From Blattamonas nauphoetae (lineage: Eukaryota > Preaxostyla > Oxymonadida): 64,000 nt of DNA. This document shows positions 38,901 to 51,349 of this stretch, in pieces (positions within the stretch are counted from its first letter, which is position 1; each line of letters begins with the position of its first letter). The translations under genes were made by a program, and so were the position numbers. The stretch is taken from NCBI GenBank assembly GCA_033064195.1, contig JARBJD010000037.1, positions 248,001-312,000 of the forward strand, written 5' to 3'. A model generated the notes under the pieces. The model was given only the letters and a program-made list of their open reading frames with translations, was not told the origin of the DNA and did no database searches.

Positions 38901-41698
38901 AAGGGAGCGTGGAGGCAGTGAGGCAATTGATGGGAGGGTCGGACTGGGGGTAGAGAGGTTGACTTTCTCTGGATTAAATTGAAGAATGTCTGTTGAAAAG
39001 TCTATCGAATTCATTGTGATGGGATGGAATGAAAACGGTGGCGGACTTGCAGAACGAGGAACTGTTGGTGAAAGTGACCTTCCTATTTGTGAATGAATGA
39101 GAGGGGAGTGAGGCGGATGAGGTGGAGGGGCAGGCGGATGAGGTGGTGGAGCAGGTGGAAAGGCTGGTGGAGCAGGTGGAGAAGACGGTGGATTTGGTGG
39201 TAAGGTTGGTGGAGCAGGTGGAAAGGACTGTGGGGAAGATTGAAATGGAGGGAGTATTGGTGGGTGTGGAGGTGGTGAAGCTGATCTTTGAGAAGAGTGA
39301 CTTGACAGAGATGCTGGTGAGCTGGGTATCTGTGAAATTGAATTTGTTTGGAGCTGTGATGGTGAAGATAATTCGGAAGTGATTAAACCTGGTGAATGTT
39401 GGACTGGGAAAGGACTGTGTGTTGGGCTTTGTGTGGGGGAGATGAGAGGTGGTGGTGAATGAGGATGAGGAGGTGGCAACGAGAGTGAATGAGTGCCAAC
39501 GATTGGCGGAATGAAGGGAAGTGGTTGAGGGGAGACAGAGGCCTGGCTAGGAAGTGCAAGGGATGGCTGAGTAACTTTTGAAGGTGTTGGAGATTTGGTC
39601 TTGGTTGGAGGAATGAACAGATGGGGATCCCCCTCGAATGGCACGGTCTGGGCTGAATAAGGATCCTTTGTGCATGGCTCTGAGTGTATGCTCCGGTTCT
39701 GTTTGAGTTGATTTTTGACATGGTTAGTGATGGCCACCCTTTTCCACATCCACCGTGGATACAACTCAACATAAACGTCTTGTCCAGTGAACGAGCGATT
39801 TCTGTCTTGTTTGTTGAAAATGGAGATGTCAACTGGGAATCCATCGCATTTCAGATAAATCTCCTGTGTGTCTATCGGGGGAGATTTGCCGTGGTTTTGA
39901 TTTGGTGCTTTGCCGACGCGTGGTTTTGGGAGAACCATGCTACACTTCACAACACATCCACTATCGATTTTCTCTTTCAGAACACTTTTCGAGTAATGTG
40001 GAGCGTAGTTTCCGAAGGATTGAAACACTACACTGGAATTTGGATGTGGTCCACTCTTTGGGATGGGAGAGAGAGTGAATGAGTGATTCTCGTCAATCTC
40101 ATTTCGTTGGAGAGAGAATGTTGGCGTTGTCCAGGTGGCCCGAGGTTTTGCCATCGCGCAGCAGCGTTCTTGGAGCTGTTGAGAATCAGAAATGAGGTGG
40201 TCTTGATCTTGTTGAACATTCATTGGGGCGAGCACTGTGGCAGTGGCATCGGTGAGATCTGCGAGGAGATAAAACAACGGAGACAGGTCTTTGAGAGGTC
40301 TCGCGCCTTCAGAACCAAGAAGTTCGATGAGTTTCTCTCTAAGGATGGTTATGGAGAAGGTAAGATCGGGATATTTGTTGCGAATACACTTAAATATCAC
40401 CTGTCCATTTTGGTCCTCTTTGAACATTTGATAGACTGCGCTTCTGGGACGTGAACTTGTGTCCAAAATACCAACGACATAGAGAGAATGCTTTTGATCG
40501 AGCAAGGCCCTTTGGTATGTTTGAATTCGAGTGACTTCTCGATTTGGAGTGAAAAAGAGAGGATCTTGAGGTGCTGATGGTTTGTTTGATTTAGTCGATT
40601 CTCTTATTGAAAAAGTGATCAAGTCCTGATGCATCACAGCGAAATTGAATCCATTCACATCATTGATTGTTCTGATTGGGCCTTGTGGGGTGTGGATTCC
40701 GTATGTCATGTCGTGGGTTTTCTTTTCGATCCGTCCAATGAGAGCAAGTCCCTTTGTAACTAAGGATTGTTGAATGGAGAGAGCTGGGAGAGTGATGCTC
40801 TGTAAAGTCATCTGTGTAATTGGAAAAGTGATTGATGTCTGTTTTCCTTTCCCTTTTGGGTTGACAGGTTTATCAATTTTCACGGGTTTCTGTGAAAGGA
40901 GAGGTTCTGACTTTGTTGGTGGGGCTACAACAACTCTCAGGATTTGGCGTAGCCTCAACCTGTGTATGTCCATGAATCTTGACAGTGGTTGGATCTGAAG
41001 TTCATAGTAAGGGATGAACTGATCTGAACTCAGGCGAACTGACAGTTCAGCATCATCGTTCGCGATGTATATTCGACAGGGTTCTCTCAAAACAAGTGGC
41101 ATCGAACTCTGAAGTGTCAGCATGTACGATTGAGTATATTGGGGGTTTTGAACAAGGAATGTGTCAGGTTCAGATATTGGATGGACTTTTGCTCGAATTG
41201 AGAAGATAAACTTGGAATAGAATTGTTCTGAGAGGATCTGGGAGTACGTGAGAAATTGTGGTCCGCATTTCTCGTAAATCTCGAGAAGAGATGGTGAATT
41301 TGAGATATTCGTTGGATGGCATGGTTTTGATGTGATTGTGAGTTGATACAACTGTGGATCTATCAAAATAAATGAGAAAGGTGCAGACCAAATGCCGTGA
41401 TGGTTCCAGAGAAAGTGTACTTGTCTGAAGGGTTTTGAGCTGATAAAAATGCATGTTGTTGGGGATCGTTGACAATAAGGCGAACGTTAGGGATTTCGTT
41501 TGGAAGTTTTGGGAAACAGTGGAAATAAAAAGAGGTGTCATTTTGATGTGAAAGAGTGCCTTCCCAGCTGACCTCCTTTCTCAGAAAATTTTTCTGAAAA
41601 ACTTCACGAATTCGTTCTTGTGGGGATGCAGGGCATTGAAGGAGATATGTGAAGAAGGTAAAGCCAGAATCGTCCATTTTGTCCGATCGGTCCATCAT
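35991..41698 (-). CDS. RNase II/DIS3-type 3'-5' exoribonuclease with Pro-rich insertion
   Basis: Large exoribonuclease of 1892 residues: exon 1 41389-41698, a 29-nt intron 41360-41388, then one exon 35991-41359. The RNB catalytic domain lies in the second half. It starts HRVYTIDPEESKDLDDAISV, which supplies the metal-binding aspartates, continues EIGVHIADVTHFL, and later has HFSSPIRRYPDEIMHR, the family's SPIRRYAD motif with a Pro for Ala. Cold-shock-like beta domains precede it and an S1-like beta region follows. About 200 residues of Pro/Ser/His-rich sequence (nt 39000-39650) are inserted between the putative cold-shock regions. No PIN domain is visible at the N-terminus, which argues for a DIS3L2-like, exosome-independent enzyme over DIS3 itself. 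Degradation of RNA from the 3' end, probably cytoplasmic, is inferred from the family. Confidence 0.88.
39000..39650 (-). repeat. Proline-rich low-complexity insertion in the exoribonuclease
   Basis: Codes short PPAPP, PPHPP and SPPP units, in DNA an imperfect ggtgga/ggaggt periodicity near 39100-39260. It is expected to be disordered and to bind SH3 or WW-type domains; note that the next gene upstream carries a WW domain, though no link is shown. Confidence 0.8.
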
Positions 41699-41817
41699 TT
41701 CTTAGAGCATAGAATTGAACAGCTTCTGTATGGGTAAAAATGTTGCAAAATCGGACCATTCATGAGAAATGAAGATCATACAAATCAATACATGAATTAA
41801 AAGAATATAAATGGTCT

Positions 41818-44800
41818 TCACTTTACTGAATGAAACATAGCAGTTTTGAGTTCTTCTCCATATAAGAAGAGGTTTTCGTAAGACTTTTTGAGAATGGACA
41901 AAGTAATAAACTCAAAGTTTTTGCGTGTAGATGAGCGTTTGGACATTGCGACCGATGTCGATTGTTCAGGAACGAGATCAAGTTGTTCGAGTGCCTGGTT
42001 GAGGACGGTATCAAGTGTGGCGACTATCACACACAATTCTCTCCATCGGTACCCTGTTTGTGGTGGTGGAGGGGGAGGAGGAGGTTTGTCGAGCTTCGGA
42101 AGGCCTTTCTTCTCTCGTTCAGCATTGTCGAGTGTAAATTGACGTGTCACTTTACCTTTGATGTTCGATTTGATTGCATCATATCTCTGTGCCTGTTGAA
42201 AGAAGAGGTGCTGAACTCTCAAACACCCTAAAAGACCATCTTCTGATGTTTCGGGTGTTAGTGCCTCCTCAATCAAGGAGATTAGCATCGCAACTGCGTC
42301 CAACTTTCCTCGCTCGACTGGCGGATGGACCCAAATCAAAGGAAATTCAAAATGTTGGGATGCAGTTGTTGACAAAGGAGTTTGCGGTGTTGTTTGCGAT
42401 GAAGGTGAAGCTGGAGGATGTTTTTCAGATTTTTGATCTTTTCCTTTCTTTTTGGTTAGCTGTGGTTGGGCAAGCAAGTTCTTTGTTTCAGTGAAGGCCT
42501 GGTAATGTGTCTCACACATCTTCAGCCCACACATCAATCTCTGAAGAACGAGGGCAAAGAAGTCAGCATTTGCCTCATCGCATGGAGTCAAAATCGGGTA
42601 TTCATCAATTACTCGAGCTCTCCTCTTCATTCCAGGCATTCCGGAGTCAACTGTTATCAATGTCCGATTCAACGGAAGATCTGGAGGGATGACAGTTTCA
42701 TCACCAATTCGCTTCGGAGTCATCGTGAGGATGATATCCATAATCTTCTGTTGAGAAGATTGCCCTTCATCTTTCAGGCAACGATCGTAGAAATAGAACT
42801 GCGTTGTTTCGGTGAATGTGCTTGTATTTGGCATTTCTGACAGTTCGATCTGCGGCGGAGTGTATTTTCCAGTCTCGTCGCAGAGTTGAGTGCATGAGAG
42901 ATAATCAGAAGCTCTCCAACACGGGAACACTTGGATGAATCTTTTTGAGTTCGTCGGGGGAAGATTGTCGCCCGGAAGGATGATGGTTGCTTTGGGGTAG
43001 AGCATCCGGACTTTGAAGGTGAATGAGTAGAGCGTATCGTACGAATCTGAGCGATAGACAAATCTTGCTTGTTGCAGATTTGGTGGAAAATCACTTCCCT
43101 GGAAGCGAAGATAGAAGTAGAACTGGGGAATGAACATTTGCGTTGAGAGGAGCTTTGTGATGGAAGTGGCTTGTGAATAGAAGAAGGACATCGAGACAAG
43201 AGGATGAGATTGAATTGTCGCCATGAGAGTGAGGGCCCGCTGTGTTAATGCGAGGGCTCGTTCGAGACAATCTGCGGTAACAAAAGCATCGACGACAAAC
43301 GCAATCATAACAATTAAGTGCCCTGGGGGAATTGGTGTTGTGAGGGCTGGAAGAGGATTGCCGTTGAGGAACGACATGACCGCTTTCAAACTGGCATCTG
43401 TTTGCTGTTGTGAATCTCCCATCGACAGATTGAGTGACTGAGACGACAAAATGGACGGAGGAATCAGAATATCTTTGTTCAGAAGGTTTCCGAGGAAAGT
43501 CGAGAGGACGATGGCATTTGAGGGATATGCCTGAAGGATCTCCGAATGAGAAAGATTGTCCGGCTCGGTTAAAAGATCAGCTGTGCTTGAAAGGGTATCG
43601 TGTTCGTCGATACTGCTAAGTTCGGAGAGAGAACGGGCCGAGAGATCAGATTGAAGATGAGTCGAATTTGTTACAGCTTCCCAAACACCAAATCTTTCGA
43701 TTAATTCCATGCGCTTCAGAAGGATGAATGCTGTTTCTTTCTTCAATTTGTTTTGATGGGACAAGACAGCGGCAGTTGTGATGTATGGAACACATCGAGG
43801 GTCGTTCAGTCGGAGGCAATAATCCGCCACGAAGAATAGATCATCAATCGTCTGATCGAAGGTTGACTGTGAATCAGCAGTGTGGTGAAGAGACCGAAGT
43901 GCAGACGACATAGTCGTGAGGTTGTGAGAAAGCTGAGTGCAGATTGAAATGAAGCCCGATTCTTGGATGAGAGAAAACGGTGGCATTCCCTGAGCATTCA
44001 TGTGCAGAATTGTGGATGCGACTTTCCGATTAGTTTCGTAGTCTGAATCCACTGATGACGAGAGGCTTTCCAGTTCGTTCTCCTCGTCTTCTTCGACATC
44101 GTCGTCCTGTTGATCTTCATCACTCATCAATGAATCCATTGACGACGGTGTGAAATCCGAGAGACCCGTTGTTGAGGACGCGACTGAATCACGATGGAGA
44201 AGCTGCGGAGTTTGTTGTGATGTGTCTTCTCTCGTAATTGAGGAGTCAGTCCGATCTCGAGACCATGTTGAAGGACGTGCCGTCCGCTGGTCTGATGCTC
44301 TCGTTTCTTCTTCATATTGTTCCCATTCACCACCCTGATCATCCTCCACAATCGTGTTGGAATGATCTGAAACAGGTTCTGTTGCTGGGATCTCCTCGAA
44401 ATTCCCTGATTCGTTTGATGGTGCTGGTGATCCCTCATCAAAAATCGACTCCAATTCATCATCATTTCCATCCCAATCACCACCACTGATTGTATTCATT
44501 GTCGATGAACGTGTGAGTGTCTTCTGCTCATCATACAGTTGATCATCGCCTCCGTCCACACCAGCATCGTCTGCATCGTCTTTCCGATCCAACGATGTGG
44601 GGCGATTCTCGTCACGTCTATCTGTGCTCTGCCCCACGTTAAGAAGTGCCTTTCTGCGCTTCTTCTGGACATCTTGCGTCCCATGAAGAGCTGATGAGTC
44701 TCTCTGTCTGATCGTATTATGACGTGTGTGCTTCTTTCGATACTGCGATGAGCGTGTGTTCTTCGCCCATCTGTGAGATGACGACCGTTTATGCTGTTGA

Positions 44801-47800
44801 GTGACGAGATTCACTTTCTTCTGCTGAGCACCATCGTTTGCGTCAGTAATCCTTGAAAGAAGACTATGCACTTCTCCAAAAAGCGAAGAAAGGAGTTGAG
44901 ATAGGGCATCTGCAGCTTGTTCCATATCGTGCGAGATCAAGAAGGACAAAATTGAGAAAATTGATCGCTCTGAATTAGTACAGCGCCCTGTATGCCGATA
45001 CTCGGTCAAGAAGCAGAGCAACAAGCATTCTTCAACACGATGATTTTGAGACTGTCCACCTTTCGCAGACAACAGGGAGAGGAGAGAAGGAATGAGAGAA
45101 TTTGCAGGTAGCTGAGTGGTGGTGCCCGTGTTGTACAGGACTGCGCGAATGAGACGGAGAGTTTGTTGTTGGATCTGAGGGTCATTCTCTGGTTGATGGA
45201 TGGTACATTTGTGAGAATCGTGTGGTTTTCCGTTGATCGGGCTCTGTTTTCCTGGTGGATTCACTTGGATGAGCTGATTGTGGTATCCCTTTAGAAGTTG
45301 GAGAGCAAATACGAGAATGTCTATCCATAATGACTGACATTGATCCGCATGTCGATAAAACTCGGTCAGATTGGGAGCAATTTGGAGAGTCGTGTCGAGG
45401 ATCCCCTTGATACATCGAGACGAAAAGGACGCTGTACAATGGAGGTTTGTCTTAAGTTCTCGACAAAGAATGGTTAGGGTTCGAAAAAGGGTTGTGAATG
45501 TTGACAGAGCATGGCCGAAAGTCGGGGTGAATGGGGCTAGAATCATGCTCATCACACGGCAAGCATTTTGGGACACAACCGCAAAGAATGCTGAAGTCGT
45601 TATAATCGTTGGAAGTGGAACGATCGATGCGCTGTTTACTGAAAAATGGAGAAGTCTTGTAATCACGCTGAACATCCAACCTCCCACCAAAGAAAAGAAT
45701 TGTGGTGAAGACGAAAACTTTTCGCGGTTGAGGAAGAGAGTCGGAAGAATGAATGTATACATCGAGAGAAGGATCTGTTGAACAGAGAAATGTTGGAGAC
45801 CAGTAATTCCGTGATAGTCAAACAATTTGAGAAGGAAGTAGCATGTTGACGGAATGAGAGCAGATTGGAGGACAAGTGAGACTGATGTGAGTTCACCAGT
45901 TTGGAAGATGAGCATGAGGAGTTGGCACACATCAAAGTGGAGGGCTGGCGCTTTGCTGCACTGATAAATGATTTCACTGAGGAAGATTTTGAAAGAGTCG
46001 TCGTTTCCCAAAAGACTTTCAGCTGTCACAAAGAGAGTTTGGATGCCTCGGATGATACTTTTGAACAAATCCATTCCATGCGATTCTTCACGAATCCAAG
46101 TCGTGCTGAGAATGCGCGAGAAGGTATGAAGCAATCGAACTGTAGTATGTTGCCAACGTGAATACAGAGAAGGCATTGAATCTGGAGATGTGGTGTTAAA
46201 CAACGAATTCTGAGAATAAAACGAATGGTTCGCGACAGTATCCACAATTCGTTGGAACTGAGATTCCTTTTGACCATCACCAATATTGCTCTTTGAGGAC
46301 AGATAAAACAAAGCGAGAGAGGCCAGAGTTGCAGCGGCAGGGACAAAGAAATCGGCAAGATCAGGAAGTGAATCTGATGAGATATCTGTGTTGGTTGTCA
46401 AGACCATGATTTCCATGACAATTCCTGGAGGGAGCATGTTCGAGAAGCTTTGGAGGAGAGTGACTTGCATCGGAGTGGGAGAGATATCTGAGAGGTAGAT
46501 CAACAAAAGACAGATCAATTTGAAGAGCAATAAATGAAGTCTTTCGAGATCTGCGAGGAGGTCACTGATATGAGGAACTGCAGACAGTTGAGAATCGAAG
46601 TTGATGAATTCCTGAAGTCTGTCACATTGATCAAGGAACAAAATCACTCGACTCAGAAGAGGTGAAGAGAATGCTATCATTTGGGGTCGGAGAGACTGGC
46701 TGGAACGGTTGGCGCAGAGAAACTCGAGTTGTTGGATAATTGTGTCACACGATGATTGTGCCAACGAGATATCACTTGCATCTAAGGTGTCGGGGAGGAA
46801 CTGTGAATCATCGTACAAGAAATGAGACAGAATCTCGCTTGACAGTAAATCCGACGTGGCCGTGTGGAAGAAAATGGGTAAGAAGATGTCCGTTAAGGGT
46901 AGCTGAGATTGTGAAAGCTGATGCTGGGTGAGATATGAAGGAATGAGAACCGTCCGCTGTGACTTCGAAGTTATGGTTGACTCCAATGGTGATTGACTGT
47001 GGTCGCCAGTGCTATCGATATCAAAGCTCTTCATTCGAGTGAGATGGATGTTTTTGCTCACAATGGTAGTGTAGTCTGAGAATGGCTGGTGGAAAGATCC
47101 AAAATGTTGGAAGACTGTTGAAAAGGCATTTCTTCCGTTTGAAGAAGTGTGGAAGGAGAACGGTGAAATGTCTTTTGTGGCTGTCGACTCCATTTGTGGC
47201 TGTTCCTGTTGACTGAACACATGTGTTTGTGATTGCTCAGTAAGATCAAAACGGATTGGTCTCCTCATTGGCTTCTTGGAGGATGGATACTGGCAGGTGA
47301 TGCAAGGATTGCCGATTGATGTTTGGTTGGATGTGGGAGGCGGTCCAGGATAGATTAACAGCTCGTAAGGACCATTCAGTCGAAGGAGGGTGTCAGAAGC
47401 GTGCAGGAAGAAGAATGAATGAGCGAATGGTTGAGGGAGTGACGAAGATGGAGAGAGACTTGATGAAGTGATGGTGGGAGACGATGGGTAAGAGGAAGGT
47501 TGTGGTGTTTGGTGATAGGTGAACAGAAGGTGGATCGATGGAGTGGTCAGGGAGTTCGCTGGGAGAGAAACATGACAATTGATGTGTGAGAGAGACTGGA
47601 TCATGACAGAGAGGAGTGACTGAATGGTCATCAGAGAAGGATCAGCCTGCTGAGGGTGTGACGAGCTACAATAAATGTAGTCGCTTGACCCCGACAGAAG
47701 AACACCGTCAGATCCCACAACATGCATGGCAACGCTGAACGGTTGACTGAATAGCTGCTGGAGCGATGTTGAATTGAGGTTGCGAGTTGGATAAATCGGA

Positions 47801-49807
47801 GAATGGGTTGATGTTCGTGAATGGTTTGAGTTTGTAAATTGTTCGAGCATGGTGACAAAGGAATGATGATGAACTGAAACGTAGAGGTCATTTCGCGTTG
47901 CGACACTCGTTGTGTGTTTTGAACGTGATGTGGGAGCCTTTTGAAGTGAAGCAGAGGTGAAGTCGAGTGACGAGAGAGAAGACGGTCCAGCAACATTCAC
48001 CAAGGGTGTGGCTTGGAGTCGATTGACTCTATTTGTGTTGGGAGAGACGGTGATTCCTGGCTTGTTCTGAGGAGTGAGAAAGCTGACTGGATTTTTGGGT
48101 GAATAGCTAAGGCTTCCCTCGAGGAACATTGGCGAGTTTGAGATGGAGCGGAGTTGTGTCTGGTTGAGAGTTTGGTTCAGGAGAACGTAGTTGGTGATCC
48201 AGGGAGGAGGTTGGATGAAAGAGGCTGATTGTCGGAGAGAATCGATGGTATGGGTGTATCCGATTGGGAAATGAGGGGGTCTGGCCAGAGTTGGAGGAAG
48301 ATCACGGTACACCTGAAGGTCCAATGTGAGTTGAAGCATCGTGAACGGTGCTGTGGAGAGATTCTGATCAACCTGCGCAACCGTCGGAGCGGTGTATGGA
48401 ATGAAGCTCGATTCACTTTCTTCTTGACTGGATTGAACAGAAAGAAGCTCTGGAGATCCTTGTGGGGCGGTGGTCGGAATTATTTCTTTGCTTGGTTCTG
48501 GCTTCTGAGTGGGCTCAGTCTTTTGAGTCGCTGAATCACGATTGAATCGAGAAACGTATCTTGTGTGAGCATAAGGCCGACGTCCGGCCTGTGCTGTTGC
48601 ACGAAGTGCGGTCTGCGGTGCAATAACGGGGGAGGATGGAAGTGGATGAGTTGACGGGGAATTAAACACAGGAATCTCAGAATGCGGTTTTGATGGCGAT
48701 TGAGTTTGCCGAGATTTTGTGAGAGGTGACCGAGAAGGATCCCCCTGTTTAGATGTTTGAATTGTTGATAGTAATTGACAGACAACTCCGCGTGTGTTGT
48801 CAGGACAGAGGACAAGTGGAGTTTGAATGATCCAGTTGGTTGGGAGGGTATGATTGTTAAACATTGTGTTTGTGCATTTTAAATCATTAAGCCCAAACAT
48901 ATTTGCCGATTTAAACGATTGTAACAGAGATATCGGACTCTGCGGGAGATAATGGAGAGGATTGTGTTTTGGACATCTGGAATGGTCATTCTCAAGCGCA
49001 ACAATCAAAATTGGAATCGCAGTCACTGCAAGAGGGCATCCACATTGGTTGACGGTTGAATTTGTCGCTGTGATAATGAGAGTCAGAAGTTTTTCGTCGA
49101 GATTTTTCAAGAATGACGACGAATCTGACATTTCCTCTGGGCTGATTGAAAACCGCTCGAAATTAATCTCTGGAAAAACAACACAAAATGAGTTTTGCTG
49201 TCTGATCTTCTTGTGAATTATGAAGGACGTCGTGTTGGAGAGTGGGAACGAACGATAGACAAGAGAAATGTTCAGACTGTACTCCGTGATACTTGGGAAC
49301 TGTTCCCAAATCGTCAAAGAGTCGTCTGGTTTATGGATTGTACAGATAATACAAGATTTTCCCAGGTTAGATGACGCATTCACAAAGCGTGAGTTCCGAT
49401 GGAGAGAATAATCGAAAGCATTGAATGGTTCTGTTTCTCTTTCTTTGCAAAACATCAGCCAGTGATCATATCCGATCGATGTATCGATGGGAGTGGATAT
49501 ATTGCTGAAAACGCTTGATTCAGGAAGATATGTGAGTTTGTATGGAGATTTAAAATCTCTGAGTTTCACGCCTGAGCTTTGTGCTGCAGATGTATAATAT
49601 GGCAGAGATGATGGAGTTTTCTGTGTTCCAATCTCTGAATTCTGAGATTGAGAAGAAGTTATCGTGTCCTCGACATCAACAAATCCAGCTGGTCTCGTCC
49701 ATGTTGTAAAACCAGTTATCTGTAAAGAAAAGAAAACGAACACAAATTCAAACTGTATCGTAGTAGAATGGGAGGTGAGTTTGGGGGTCCAGGTGCTTCG
49801 TCCACAT
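41818..49807 (-). CDS. Giant WW-domain protein of unknown function
   Basis: Protein of 2651 residues: exon 1 49754-49807, a 34-nt intron (GTTTGAAT..TTACAG), then one exon of 7.9 kb. Splicing completes an N-terminal WW domain at residues 1-34: MWTKHLDPQTHLPFYYD before the junction and ITGFTTWTRPAGF after it, with both tryptophans and the final proline. WW domains bind proline-rich ligands. The next 1000 residues are Ser/Thr/Pro/Gln-rich with scattered hydrophobic stretches; the middle (nt 45000-46700) is helical and Leu-rich, possibly HEAT-like; then comes an acidic block (nt 44050-44600, with EEDEENELESL) and a final folded-looking region with a PPPPPPPP run near residue 2590. I recognise no other domain. 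The single huge exon contrasts with the intron-rich neighbours. Confidence 0.8.
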
Positions 49808-50017
49808 TTCAATTTGTTTTTCCTAACTTGATGATGGATGTTTAGAATACGTCAGGAAGGAAGTATTGTTAGAATAGGGAACAGTCTGGAAGAAAAACTC
49901 AAAATGGCGAGGATTCTCAACTTATACAGGGATCTTCGATCCGAAAAGATCTTTTGGGTCATTTTATCAAGACAAATTAGGCAAGATGGAAAACAGGACA
50001 TCAATGGAAGTGAGGAA

Positions 50018-51314
50018 CTAGTACCCACGTCCACGACCTCCGCGTCCGCCTCCTCTGTACCCCCTCCCACCCTGATATCCTCCTCGACCTCCATCTTGGT
50101 GTCCTCCCCCTCCTCCCTGATATCCTCCCCCTCCTCCCTGGTATCCCCCACCCCCACCGCCTTGATATCCTCCTCCTCGCCCTCCACCTTGATATCCCCC
50201 ACCTCCTCCTCTTCCTCCACGTCCTCCTCCGCGCCCTCCTTGGCTTTTCTGGTCCCATGGACGATCGTATTTCGCAGCGGTCCAGGCAAGGCGGCCAACT
50301 TCATTTGCTCTTCCCCCTCGATCCGGGACAATCCCAATTTTGTATTTCTTCAGCTCAGCAAAAGCGGAGTTGGGAACAACGCGTGGAAGAAGTGCACTCA
50401 GTGGGATGGTGTGGATGAGGCCGAGGTCCGGCTTGACGATTGGTGTGTCGACGGACGAAGCTGAGACAGACACGAGTGACTTGAAACCAGGGTTAGTCTT
50501 CACTCTATCTGACCACTCCAACGCTTGGAGTGTGGCAAACGCTCGTGTTTTGAGCATTTCCTTGCGAAGTTGATAATCCTGGTTGAGGGCTTCGTTGAGA
50601 GGCGTCAGCGTTTCCTTCGAGACGATGAATGAAAAAAGGGAAAACGATGTTTTTGTCAGAAAGTGGTTGGCAAAGTGCTGTTACGGGAATTTTCATCTCA
50701 CGGACAACTTGATCGATGATTTCTCCCTCCTTCTGCTTTTGGATAGTTCTGGCGACATTCTCAATTGCTCCTGAGAGAATTTGAAGATTTGTGTCGTCAT
50801 CTCTTTCATCGTCTGCTTCTTCGGGTATCGATTCAACCTGGCACTTCTTCACAGATGCAATTTTCTGGATTGCCGCATGTGCTTCCAGAGTTTTCGAGAA
50901 GTGTGGTTTAAGGTATAAAATACGCGCTAGTTGGACCTCTGATACGAGAAATTCTGAAAAAAATGACAAAAGTTACGCCGTACCGAGGAATTGGAGGTTT
51001 GCTTCAGTTCCTGTGAGATGGAGTTTGCCGTCTGCGAAGAAATCGTCAAGTTCACAAATATAGCCAGTTTCTGCGAGATATCTCTTCACAAATTCAAGAA
51101 AAGCCTGGGGATTTGACATATCAGCGGTTTCTCCTGCTTCAGTTAGGAGTGTAGTGACCAAAAATCTGAAATTGCCGTGTTTAATTCCTGGCTCGAGAAT
51201 ATCTCTGAATTCCTTCTTAAATTGGGTTTGGTTCTTGATAAATGATAAATTAAGCTCAATAATTGAGTCTAGCAGTCGATCAATTCGTTCCTGAAAGTTG
51301 TCCAGGTCAGTCAT
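50018..51314 (-). CDS. FAM98-family protein with RGG tail
   Basis: Protein of 398 residues: exons 50984-51314, 50685-50953 and 50018-50614, introns 30 and 70 nt. In animals FAM98A/B join DDX1, RTCB and other factors in the tRNA-splicing ligase complex and in RNA granules. The match rests on the C-terminal half: EALNQDYQLRKEMLKTR, then a WSDRVK segment, then VPDRGGRANEVG, which corresponds to the family's hallmark VPDRGGRP.E, and a PWDQKSQ stretch leading into Gly/Arg-rich sequence. The helical N-terminal half is of the right length. The last 60 residues are GYQGGGG and GGRGG repeats, a probable methylated RNA-binding tail. Its start lies 35 nt from that of the plus-strand armadillo gene. Confidence 0.87.
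50025..50240 (-). repeat. GYQGGGG/RGG-coding tandem repeat in FAM98
   Basis: Imperfect tandem units near 12-27 nt (tcctccccc / gatatcc blocks on the plus strand) code the Gly-rich tail. Such a minisatellite-like tract is likely to vary in length between strains. Confidence 0.8.
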
Positions 51315-51349
51315 GATAGAAAAATAAGAAAGGGTCATGACTCTCCTTC
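51315..51349. promoter_or_regulatory. 35-nt divergent spacer between FAM98 and armadillo genes
   Basis: The two start codons face away from each other with only 35 nt between them, so transcription starts of each gene must lie within this spacer or inside the neighbour's coding sequence. It is A-rich (agaaaaataagaaagg) with no recognisable box. Confidence 0.55.
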
